A stretch of DNA of 64,000 nucleotides, taken from assembly GCA_021292105.1 (NCBI GenBank), contig JACFYK010000036.1, positions 1 through 64,000 on the forward strand. The letters run 5' to 3'. Made by a program: the position numbers and the translations under genes. Source of the stretch: Anadara kagoshimensis. Taxonomy: Eukaryota; Mollusca; Bivalvia; Arcoida; Arcidae. The notes under the pieces were generated by a model. That model was not told the origin of the DNA, made no database searches, and was given only the letters and a program-made list of their open reading frames with translations. Positions within the stretch are counted from its first letter, which is position 1, and the number at the start of each line of letters is the position of its first letter. Below are positions 23,400 to 34,600 of the stretch, one piece after another.

Positions 23400-23588
23400 A
23401 TTCTAAGAGAAATCAAACAGACCAACGAAAATTATTTGGAAAATAATAAACCTATAAATGAGGAAATAGAAAACTTGAATGAATATGCAATAAAAGAAAA
23501 ACTATCGCAATTGGGAATAAAAACAAGAGCGAGGGAAAAGGACAAACTAGTTGAAGTATTAAGAGATGCGTTGAGAAGTACTGAATAA
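23400..23588 (+). CDS. Orphan SAP-like coding segment
   Basis: A 62-residue open segment bounded upstream by TGA and ending in TAA (23586-23588) contains NLNEYAIKEKLSQLGIKTRA followed by REKDKLVEVLRDALRSTE. The pattern of helix, G-I/L-K-T turn and basic helix, L..YAIKEKLSQLGIKT...KDKLVEVL, resembles the SAP helix-extension-helix DNA-binding motif. There is no Met in frame, so it would have to be a 3' exon or a relic. It sits in AT-rich, gene-free sequence between a (TC)n tract and an (ATTT)n tract. The family match is by eye only. Confidence 0.35.
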   Translation: MLREIKQTNENYLENNKPINEEIENLNEYAIKEKLSQLGIKTRAREKDKLVEVLRDALRSTE

Positions 23589-23735
23589 TGAATAATTTTT
23601 TGCAACTGTAAATACTCTATATGGTAGTAACATTTTGCGGTGACTGGTAACTGTGTGCACATATTTTAAGAAAATTTTAGATGATGAAATATGTATAATT
23701 AATGAGGAACTGATAAGCTCATGTCATGTCATACG

Positions 23736-23737
23736 AT

Positions 23738-23772
<35 letters not shown>

Positions 23773-23774
23773 TG
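23736..23774 (+). repeat. (TTTA)n microsatellite
   Basis: About ten copies of TTTA. Confidence 0.95.
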
Positions 23775-23849
23775 AATGTTTGATGATCATTAAACCATGT
23801 GGATGAAGTTTTGCCTTCACGTGTCTTGTGTGCAAATGTCTGTTGGGGG

Positions 23850-23850
<1 letters not shown>

Positions 23851-23902
<52 letters not shown>
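23851..23902 (+). repeat. (GATT)n microsatellite
   Basis: 13 copies of GATT. A short opposite-strand frame reading (NQSI)n is a by-product. Confidence 0.97.
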
Positions 23903-24256
23903 CCAGTCGGAATAGTGAGCAATCACTTCTATCGGGTCGACGAATAAGCTATCAGGATATTTTTCTAGGTCCAAGTTGAATCAAGTCCCAAATTCAATAT
24001 GAAGGAATTCATTCATCAATTTAACTGAACGGCAAAACCAACGATTGACAGCTGAGTTATGCTTGCCGCAAAATGTACGCGAAACATACAGAATAAAAAC
24101 TAACTTATTGGAATGAATATATATTATCTGATTAATTCAATTTATCTTGAAACCGGAGAAAAATACTATCCATACGATATAAATAACCTTTTTTTATTAA
24201 TCTTACACATATGCATGTATGACTCAAGTTGCTCAATTTTTATCAGTTATGGTTGA

Positions 24257-24418
24257 ACTTTTGATAATTATGAAACAATATTTAATTTAAAAAAATTAAC
24301 AAACAGTTAAAAAAATAATCAAATAAAATCGGAAATATTTTGATAATTATGAAACAATATTTAATTTAAAAAAATTAACAGTTAAAAAATAATCAAATAA
24401 AATCGGAAATATTTTAAT
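24257..24418 (+). repeat. 80-bp tandem duplication
   Basis: Two adjacent copies of a block that starts TTTTGATAATTATGAAACAA and ends AATCGGAAATATTTT. They differ by only a few A/T length changes, so the duplication is recent. Confidence 0.9.
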
Positions 24419-24713
24419 ATAAGTTAAAATAAAAGTTTTACATGTACATATAATGTATAGGAAAAAAGAAAATTATCTTTATCTTGTGAACAGCTCTAGT
24501 GAATATCTATCCTCTCGATTAAGACACGATCTTACCTATAAAGTACGAGTTAAGTCCCTTGATTTACCGAACGATAAGTTCATAACGTAGTCTGTATTTC
24601 AATAATTATTAAATAATTATTTCTTCATATTACAATATGTTTCAGAAAACATTTGTATAATTTCTCAAATGGGATTGTTAGAATTATTATCTGTCTCTCT
24701 CAATATTTAAGCC

Positions 24714-24732
24714 TCCCCCCCCCCCCCCCCCC
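24714..24732 (+). repeat. Poly-C run
   Basis: An uninterrupted run of C; its length may be unreliable. Confidence 0.95.
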
Positions 24733-24739
24733 ATAAGCT

Positions 24740-25636
24740 GAAACAATGAACAGCTAAGAGAGATAAAACTTTCAATACATTCCAGTCGTTATCAATGTCC
24801 AATTAAAATATGATTCCTTTGTTGGTAATAATAACATCAAAAAGAGTGCTTGGACATAAAGGAAATGTTTAACTACCATTTGAATGGCTGTATAGTCATA
24901 TTTTAAAACACAAAATTCCACATATTTCATGTGTAAATCTCACAAAATAATTAATTTTGTATGTTACATGCATTTTAGGTTATGTAGTTTAATGCACCAT
25001 TTAAACACATTTATCTGTCCATAAAGTGTAAAATATAACCTTGTTCAATACTGTGCAAGTCTATAGACAGATAGAAATATTAATTGTACTATGAATTTGT
25101 CCAGATTCGGATTCGGAAAAAAGTAGAATGCACATGGCATGTAAGGGAAATAATTGCATTTTTGCAAACATGCATATAAGTGAATAAATAAATATGATTT
25201 GTGATTGTGTCATATTGTAAATTTTTGAATATTTCATTCAGAAAATTCCAAAATTTATAATGACAATTGGAATCGAAGCTTTTGAGTTGCAGATTATAAT
25301 TAAAATTAGTTTTGTGGTGGAAATAAATGTATATTAACTCACCGTAGTAATTCAGAATTGTCTGTTTTTATGGAAGCAGCACCTTCAAATTTTGGAGCAC
25401 ATGTAAACTATTGCTTAAACCGGAAGAAAATTGTTCTTTGTAAACTTGGAAATGATAACCGATAACGCAACACAATTTTTCCGGATTTCCATCTACGAAT
25501 TTATGCGATTTTTTCGTAATCTACATATTCGTGATAACGTAAAATACCAAACGTAAATTACAAACAAAATGGTATACGCCATTTAAAGCTAATAGTTATG
25601 TATCTGAAGGCAGATCATAAAATTTATCGAGTCTCT
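24740..25636. other. Gene-free AT-rich stretch
   Basis: No coding, RNA or repeat signal was recognised here. Confidence 0.4.
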
Positions 25637-26100
25637 GTTATCTACTTTATGACAAACGCGATGACTTCAATTTTTCTATTGTCAACTTTCCTTTTTTATG
25701 CAGCAATATACCTGCTTCTCCTGCTTATGGTGTATTTGTTTCCCAATTAATACGCTATGTTAGAGCTTGTTCCCACTACGGGGACTTTGGACAACGAAGT
25801 AGGCTGCTTGCAAATAAATTGTTGACTCAGTGATATTGCAAGCCTAGGCAAGTACCAAGGCCCTCAAAAAGTTTTATGGTCGTCATCACAGTATTGTTGA
25901 TAAGTTTGATGTCTCTGTGTCCAGGGTTGTCCTGGATATATTTGACGTCTCATAGTTCCATGTTCCTTTCACGCAATTTTAATTACACACGTGGCGGGTG
26001 TAGCTAGCTAAACAGGAGGTGCTTACCCTTCCGGAGCACCCGGCCTCACTTCCCTGGTGGAAGTTCACGTGTCTAACCTAACTTGTCAGTTCCAAAGTTT
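25637..26100 (+). pseudogene. C-terminal tail of an RT element (Penelope-like), copy 1
   Basis: The translation gives LYDKRDDFNFSIVNF..PF.CSNIPASPAYGVFVSQLIRY then a decayed PRPSKSFMVV segment. This tail, ending normally in ...FYGRHH.LV..Y..SVSQ..., follows reverse transcriptases of an element type I remember as common in bivalves. The preceding fold resembles the post-RT region of Penelope-like elements (YLDv...G.L.T.LYDK). Downstream sequence TTACCCTTCCGGAGCACCCG is the kind of 3' non-coding sequence seen after it. The RT itself is absent and the frame is broken. A second copy lies at 40590-40915 on the opposite strand. The family name is tentative. Confidence 0.55.
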
Positions 26101-27192
26101 TTACTTTGCTTCTAGATTGTGATTCGGACATGGATTAGTATATTTGTTTTTGATGATATATGATTTAAAACGACGGGTTTCGCATAAATTTCGCCATACA
26201 TTTGAATCTATCGTCCTAACGTAAATTACACCATTAAAACGATTTAATGCTTTAGATTCCAGTTGATAGAAATAATTGTCAGATTTTTATTAACTTTTTG
26301 AAGCTCTAACGTTTCATATATTCATTATACATGTCATAAGGCAGTACCTATGAGGCAACCGAGGCAATTGCCTCGGTAAAAATTTAACCAATTACTTTTT
26401 CGGCCTTACTTTTTTTCGCACAGAAGTGTGTTATTGAGAGAGAGATAGAGAGATAGAGTTTTTAAACAAGCGGTTCCTTCAACTAGTTAACAGTTTACAG
26501 GAAACTAATTTAATGATTTAATGAAATGGTTGTCACATTAAACGTTCGCATTATTATTTAATTTGTCATTTTGGTAACTATAGTTGTATTGCGGTACTTA
26601 ATAATGTGATTACGACATTTAGCGTCTTGTCATGTGTAAATCTATCAAGTGATCTTGCTAATGAAAATCCAGAAATATTATGAAAAATCCAGGTTAAATG
26701 AGAGAGACCTGTATTTGTCTGATACCCGCCCACATACAATTTAAACTTTTAAACTATTCTTTAACCTGGATTAAGAGTTTTAGTGGTGTGGTTAAACTAG
26801 TTTTCATGGCACAAAACCATCCCACTTATTTTACAATAGCTAGTCTAGTTTTGAGCTTTCCTATTATACTCTTACATGTTAAAGATAAAAAAACATTGAG
26901 ACTGTTGGTACTGTACATGTATGTCATTATATATTGAGCTTCAATTCTTGCCTCGGTTTATTTAAGGGCCTAGTTACGGTACTGTAAGGTGTAAATTGTT
27001 TAATTTGTTTAATTTATTGATACTATATATATATGCACAGTGTTTATTGTCATATATCGGTATTCATAACGTAGATTAAGTATTTTCAGCGACAATGTTC
27101 AAAACTCGAAAAAGTCCAAGAATAAATTTGACAACGAAAATACCAATATTTCTCAAAAGAGACTGTAATATGGTATAAAAATCGTAACTTAC
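26101..27192. other. Gene-free stretch
   Basis: It contains a short GAGAGAGATAGAGAGATAGAG run near 26435. The 79-residue frame at 26698-26937 shows no recognisable domain. Confidence 0.35.
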
Positions 27193-27322
27193 GTGGCATA
27201 TCAGTGTTTGTTTTTAAAATGCTATGCACAGGAATATTGTCTCTTATAAAAGCGACAATGGGAAATGGATGTCTACCAAGTGACCTATCTGACACTGCGA
27301 ACTTATTCATGTTTTCCATCAT
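27193..27322 (-). CDS. Candidate first coding exon on minus strand
   Basis: Read on the minus strand, the segment opens with ATG-ATG, encodes 43 residues (MMENMNKFAVSDRSLGRHPF then PIVAFIRDNIPVHSILKTNT-DMP) and ends at a strong donor (CCAC|GTAAGT, GT at 27192-27191). The composition is that of a normal soluble protein. I do not recognise it, and no second exon was found at lower coordinates. The gene would diverge from UPF3, with about 1.3 kb between starts. It could also be a chance frame. Confidence 0.3.
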
Positions 27323-27694
27323 CTATTATTGGTAGATATTGAGAGAATGGCATATCGTCTATTGATTAGGTCTTTGAAACATTCTCCTAAGTACATGGGA
27401 TGAACGACATGACAAACTATATATGTGAGCCGATTAACAGAGAATTAGTGTAAAGAACAGGAGGCCAAATTTTCCTCCGTTTCGGGCGGATCACAGACCT
27501 GCTCACGGTAATTTTCAGATTTTCCTAAAACAAAAGACGGCTTACTGACATTTTACTAAATTAATTTGTGTTGGTTGTTACCTATAATAATTGTTGATAT
27601 GAAAATTAATCACGATCGGACTATAGGAAGATAAAGTTAAGGTTTCCGATGCACCTGTTATCATTTTACTATATTATATCTGCTAAAGGGTACA

Positions 27695-27914
27695 TACAGT
27701 ACAGACCTGTCGAAAATTTAACACTGAGCTGACGAAAAGAAGTCGAATTTCGGCTACCGAGTGGTCAAGCCATGGGTAGCTTGTTACCACAAAGTTGTCG
27801 AGTGGTAGATAGCAGCTGCCAATTGAAGCTTTGGAGATGCAGCTGACGAGGAGCCGAGATAAGCTGCCAAAATTAGTAAGCTTTGTGTTAAACTTTCGGC
27901 AGGTCTGTACCGTA
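27695..27914. mobile_element. TA-flanked MITE with 27-bp inverted ends
   Basis: The left end TA-CAGTACAGACCTGTCG and the right end, read reversed, TA-CGGTACAGACCTGCCG continue as inverted repeats to AAA(A/G)TTTAACAC, with about three mismatches. TA on both sides fits a Tc1/mariner-type insertion. 220 bp, no coding capacity. It lies upstream of UPF3. Confidence 0.8.
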
Positions 27915-28625
27915 TTAGTAAGCTTGATGATCGGATTATATCTTAAACTGAAGGGTAAATCTGACTGGGTGTTTGTGAAAAACCTTAGTGTAATTGAGGT
28001 ATACTGGTGAATGTTAACAAAAGTCTATCAATTAAGACTAAAAGTAGTATAATGAACTTCTGGTATTGATCATGGATTGAATTTTTCTTGAATGAAAGAG
28101 GTGATACAATAAATAAATAGGGGTTTACCCTACGGTCAGAACTTTCATCATCTCACTTTTGTCAAGGCATCTTCTGATGAACTTTACACTTCGAGAGTAA
28201 CAGAAACAATTTTAAACTCCTGACTTCGGACGGGCAACTATTTAGTTTCAATGATAAAACGGTGTAGACCTATTGTTGTCACGGGTGCAAAACCGTTTAG
28301 AGTCTTTGCCAATGAACATTCATAAACTATATAAATTAAACTCTTAGCTTTTTATCGACTACATGCATATTTTGATTTTCGGATTTTGTGAAAGCATCAT
28401 TATGTGTATTTTGTAGGTTTGTATTCTGTGTTTCTTTGTTTAGGCGTGTATTTAAACGCTTCCCTGACGGACAGTTCCGGTATTGTTTGTGACCGGATCC
28501 TTTTTTATTTGCCAGTTTACCTATCGATAGTTTACTTCCGCTTTCTTTTCCAACAGTCAACAGTCAGGATTCTGTACATGAATTTGGTTTCTGATCACTG
28601 TTTCAAGCTCATAATGTAGACAAAG
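27915..28625. other. Upstream region of UPF3
   Basis: No TATA box or clear core promoter motif was found in the bases before the UPF3 ATG. Short overlapping frames on both strands at 28336-28619 have no support. The transcription start and any 5' non-coding exon cannot be placed from sequence. Confidence 0.4.
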
Positions 28626-31600
28626 ATGACGCAGACTAAATCTGACAAGTCTTCAAGTATCACAGACAGGAAAAAAGAAAAAGATAAACCGCCAACTAAA
28701 GTAAAAGAAAATTAGACACAAGTCACAAAATGTTCTACTTTCTCTTTATTGTCACGCAAAATGATCATTTACTTATGTAATCTAGTGTTGATTTTCAGTG
28801 AGCTGTCACTATCTTTGTACATATGCAATATTGTGATACAGGTACACAGACATTGAATTTGTGAAATAAGCATTATATTCCATTAGGGAATGTGTACAAA
28901 AATGACTATTTTTACTTTACTCAGGAAAGGAATGTTCATAGGCATCTAGCCTGAATGACTAAGAGATAAATTTTATCATTACTGACTGTAGTATGGTATT
29001 GATCCCAATCAATATGTGGAGGTCTCTGTGGCTTATTGGTCTAAAGTATGTGCTTGATGATCACATTGTCTCTCAATGCATAGGTTGAAATCTAACTTGG
29101 GACATATCCTAGTTCGAGAACTCCTGTCAGTTCACTCGCTGAAGGTCAGTAGTTTTCTCTTGGACACTCCAGTTTCCTCCTTAAACATCCATGAACTGAC
29201 TGCTTCAATATAACTGAAAGAATCTCGTCTCCATTACTCGACTCCTATCAATATCTGGTAGTGTTGTCACTGTAGTTATTGTAATACATTGCTGTTTCAG
29301 GTTGTTATTAGAAGATTACCCCCCTCACTTACACCAGAAACTCTACTGGAGCAGATCTCACCATTACCTAACCATGATTTCTTTTATTTTGTTAAAGCTG
29401 ATTTAAGGTAAGTAGACATACAGACAAACTTCTACTACTGTTCAAATCACTGTGTTTGTGATAGTGAATTATGCTTTATTTTTATAGAACATCAAATACC
29501 GGTAATCTTGAATAAAGATTGATATATTTTTCACTTACTTTTACCTAGTTGTAACAAGATATCTGTATGCACATCCATGATAAGTGTAGAATATTTATGC
29601 ACAGAGTAAACTGTTGGTGGTATGGGGATTTAACATGTTGAAAAACCAGGCAAATGGCGGATCCTGTTGCATTATGATGTTAATTGTCACCAATTAGATT
29701 TTCCAAAATCATAACTTTATATAAGTTTTACAAACAGACTGTTTAATTTAACAGCTTTCAGAACAGGGTCCAGGAGGTTATTCTAAGTTCATTTATACTA
29801 AATGGTTTCATGATTTATTCACAGCAGTGCAGCCAGGAATTGTGCCGTAGATCAGATGGAAGTATGCATCAATGCACATACCACACATGAAAATGTTGTG
29901 TTTTTTTTTATTTTCAGTTTAGGACAAAATGCTTTTACCAGAGCTTACATCAACTTCCAGAATCATGAAGATGTGTTCATCTTCAGAGATAAGTTTGATG
30001 GTTATGTCTTTGTTGATGGCAAAGGTAAGTGACTTGGTACATAGACATGCCAGACTCATGCACTCTTGTCACTTTGTTGTTATAAACATATTGTTAGTTA
30101 AAAATGTTTAAATTTAAATACTTGCCTCCTCTTATTAACCACAAATTGTGTTAGCGAGATATTAAAGTTGTTAAAAGTCTGCTCAGTTCTTACCACTAGG
30201 GTACCTCAGTTGGTAGAGTGCTCTATTCATATGTGGGAAGACATGGGTACGAACCCATCAGGGTCTGACTAAGACTTGAAAATAGGTAGTGGCTGTTCTT
30301 TCCTCAAGCACTCAGTATTTAGAAATGAAAATCACGGGGTCTTTTTGCAGAGACCTTAAAAACTGATGCCCCATGTCATACATGGCACATGAAAGAATCC
30401 TGCCTAGATCGCAAAGGTTAAAATTTTGCCACATATAGCTGTTGACATCTTGATATAAGTGAACTATTCTTGACATAAAATCTCATTCAAACAACTGATT
30501 TATATTATACCAGTACTTGACTTTTTTTTAACTAAAAATTGTATTTGCAAGATTTATGGTAAAGTTGGTCAAAGTCTGTTCCAAGTGTATACACTATTGC
30601 TTAATCACATTTCATGCAGTAATACAAAAGTGTGCAAAAAGGTTTTTAGTTTATATCCTATTTAAATTAATTCTTATGCAAAGATTTTGTAAACAGGATT
30701 TTGATTGGACCCTGACCGCAGTAAAATTTTACGGGCAGGGTTATGACATCACATGCTGTCTAGGCTATGATTACGTAATGTATTCCTACACGCCGATACA
30801 CATGCTTATGTTTACAAAACGTAATGACATAATTCATCGTTGTAAACAAAGATTTTGTTATATTTAAATATCGATATTTATTCAGCATCTGTATTTCAGA
30901 CAATTAAATTATTATACCTATGGATATCAGTGCTTAAGTGATAGAACTATATTTGGTTTAACGATACAGGTCTACATTGATGAGTCTGTACTAAACAATG
31001 TCTAACTGTAGCATCGGACAGCTTCATTTATTCAAATAATTTCAGCATTATTTTTTTTGATTTGCATTAGAATTGAGATAACTATGTTACAACTGAAGAG
31101 TTCCGACCGTAAAACAGGGATTTTACTGTTGCAAATAACGTTTACCTGACTCCACAAGCATCGCCAAGTAGAACTCATTTTGCGACAGTAAAATCCATGT
31201 TTTATGGTCAGAACTCTTCAAATGTAACATAGTTATCTCCTAAATTCAATCCTTAAATATGTTAACAATATCATTAGAATTACCAGTATGTTATTTTATT
31301 TCAGGAAATGAGTATGCAGCCATTGTGGAGTTCTCACCATTTCAAAGAGTTCCAAAACGCAAAAGTAAAAAATCAGATGCCAAGAAAGGAACTGTTGAGC
31401 AAGGTATTATAATTCTTCTGTATACAGTGCTAGAAAAATCCTGGTGTCCCTCAGGGGTGAAATATGTTTTTTGACTTGCCTGGACATGACTTGAAATCTA
31501 TTGGTCTAAAAAATCTGGTTGTCTATCATAAGTGAATATATGTAGCTGACTAGTTATTCTATTTCTCATATACATTGTGTTTGGTGGTCTAGTATCCGGC

Positions 31601-34600
31601 ACCAGGGGTTGTTAGTATCCCCCGCCTTTCTACGAAAGAGGGGGATATTAAATTTGAGTTTCTGTCTGTCTTTCTGTCCGAAATTATTGTCTGTGCTAAT
31701 TCTCTAAAACTATGAGGAAGTATTTTACGAATCGTGGTGTGAACTATCAACATAGATAGGAGATGTTCATGTCATTAACCTGAGTTGGTTCGTTTATTTT
31801 CCTTGGAGTTATGGCCCTCTAAACATATGTGCAAATCGCACAAAAAGAACCTACTAGCAGGGTATCCTAATTCACTGAATTTGCTTGTTAGTCCTTTGAC
31901 TTATACAAAGGATGTTTGTGACTGAACAAGATGTTATGTCACACCACACATGCTGTTAGCACTGTCACACTACATTTGGTGCTCATAAAAAATGCTTGCA
32001 AATTTAAACCCAAGTAAAAAATCAAATTGACTACATATCAGTATCATGTCTAAACAGTAGCTCTGTTTTTATTTCAACACCCTTTTATCCATGGAGATGT
32101 GGAAGAGCGGACTCAAATGTGAGTTATATTATTTAGCATTTTATCATGTGATTTGTTTTATTAAGACTTAAGTGATGTTTATTGAAGTAAAAGACAAAAT
32201 GGAAGATTGCTTGTCTTCAAAGACAGACACACACACATGTATGACAATATGGCTTTTCTTTGTTGATGTTTTAAAAGGGGAGTTAGGATGGATACGGTTT
32301 CTTTCTAGAAGTTCTAACTTAACATCTGTTTTGTTTTATTTTAATAGATTCAGACTACCAGAAATTTTTAGACTCTCTCCAAAATCCAGAGGAAGAAGCT
32401 GTGGTTTCCATAGAAACATACTTAGAAGAATTAGAAGCAAAGGAGAGAGAAAACAAAGGTTTGTGACTCTTAATATAGATTTTTATATTTATGAATTTTA
32501 TCATTACATTAAATTGACTTACGGATATAACCTGTCCAGTATCTTAATTGCTAGAGTTGCTTCCCTCTAATATGATAATACAACTTCAGGCTTTCTCAAA
32601 CTGTCAAAATTTGACACTGCTAAAATAAAACATAGCATGGAATTTCAAGATAATTATGTTAATATTCTTCATATTACTAGTATTTCCGATGGTTTACTGA
32701 GACCCTTTCCTTGACCAGAAGTGGAGTGATTGAAGTTGAAGTTAAGGAATGAATTGGGCATGGAGTGATTATGTCTTCTTAATTTTTACCGCGAGTTGAT
32801 TTTATCAATGTAAAGGCCATACATACATATACAAACAATTTTCTGCATTTTATTCAAATACATGTATTTTGTAGGTGGACATGGATCACCAAAGGTAACC
32901 ACACCTTTGATTGAGTTTATCAAGAAGAAAAGGGAAGAGAAAAAGGCTGTTTTACAGGTGAGTAATGATGATTTACAAAAGAGTGAAGATGCTTTCACTT
33001 ATATTGAGGAGTTCAGTTCTTGTAAGGTGGTGGAAATTAGAGTGTCCAAAGAAAACCAGCAACCTGCAGCAAGCTAAATGACAAAGTTTCTCACAATATG
33101 ATGTTACTGATTAGGATTGGAACCTAGGTAGTGGGTGGTGCTGTGGTCCAGTAGTCAGCACCCATTTTCAAATTGAAACTTGTTGAGTAAGGAAGGTATT
33201 AGAACTGGAAAAAATGTCTTAAATGTTTATATATCATTATCAAAAGGGAAATGGACACTGAAACATTGTCTTTTGTACACCCTTAAAACTGTTTTGCATT
33301 TAGTTAATCCATCCCGAGCAGATGAGATATGGGGGTGGGGTTGAGTGGAGGGTGTTTATCAGATTTTAATGACATGAAACACAAGAGAACAATACCATTT
33401 TCGAATTTATGTTTGTCAGTCAAAAGATTAATTCTCAGCATTTCTACTAGTTCCAAATCCTTTATCGGTCACACATTAGACTAGTGGAACAGTTGGAAAT
33501 AAAAAAAAAACGCATTTCATTTTTCCCAGTATCAGTGGAACCAACATCAGTCTCAAAATTTTAATTTAAAAGTTGTAAAAATTTAATTTATATTTTGTCT
33601 GCTAAATGTCAGTTGTTTCTTCATGTATCTGTAGAAAATCAGAGATGAAAGGAGGAAAAAAGACCAAGAAAGAAAGAAACAGAGGGAAGATGAAAGAAAG
33701 AGAAGGAAAGAGAAAGAAAGGGAAAAAGAAAGAGATAGACAAAGGGATAGAGAAAAGGACAGAGATGGAAAATCAAAAGATAAAGACAAGGAGAAACAGT
33801 CAAAGGATCAATCAGTAAAGGTATTAGTTATTATTGGTATACAGATATTACATGTATGTACAGGTATATGAGTCATCATACAAGTATTTTGATGTACAGA
33901 GACTATATTACCTGTTTATCACATCAAATAAAGGTACCGTTACTAGTTAAGGAACAGGAATTAAGAATAGCAGGGTCCCAATAGCCCATGGCTCTTTAAA
34001 TTCAGTCTGGGCCCCTAAATGTTTACACATTTTAGCTCTTTATTACTACTAAAACTTCTATTCTGAAGTGAGCTGGGACCCTAACTCAAAATATTTAAAC
34101 ATCCAATACCAAAAAAAAATTCTAATAAGATTATTTTCTTACTATGATGTCATATATAATAATAAAAATATAGATTAGTGATGAAATGAATACCAAATTT
34201 AGCATTCAAATAATCGTCAACTGTTATTCAAATCCTATTCAAATACATGTATATGGCATCTCAGAATTTGCTTGTTGATTTGCATTTATGATTTTATCCA
34301 AAATGAAAAATTAATTATTTTTACATCACTGACTTTTTAGGTCTTAAAAAATCCAGAGAGAGATGGAGAATTTGACAATGTAAAGGAAAAGTCTAAAGAG
34401 AAAGAGGGTACTAAACCAAAAGATGAAAAACAATCAGCAGAGAGTAAAGCAAAGGAAAGGGAAAATCTGAGATTCTCAAAGGAAAATAGGGAGAAACAGA
34501 GAGAGAAAAATAATGAGAAACAAAAATCTGCAAGGGAAGTGCAGTCAGACAGGGGAGAAAAGTCTGGGAAAGATGGCCAAGCAGAAAAGGGGGATAAATC

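Noticed and set aside
30556-30867. 103-residue Cys-rich frame in UPF3 intron 3
   Set aside because: No domain recognised. It lies wholly within an intron and has no splice or start context.
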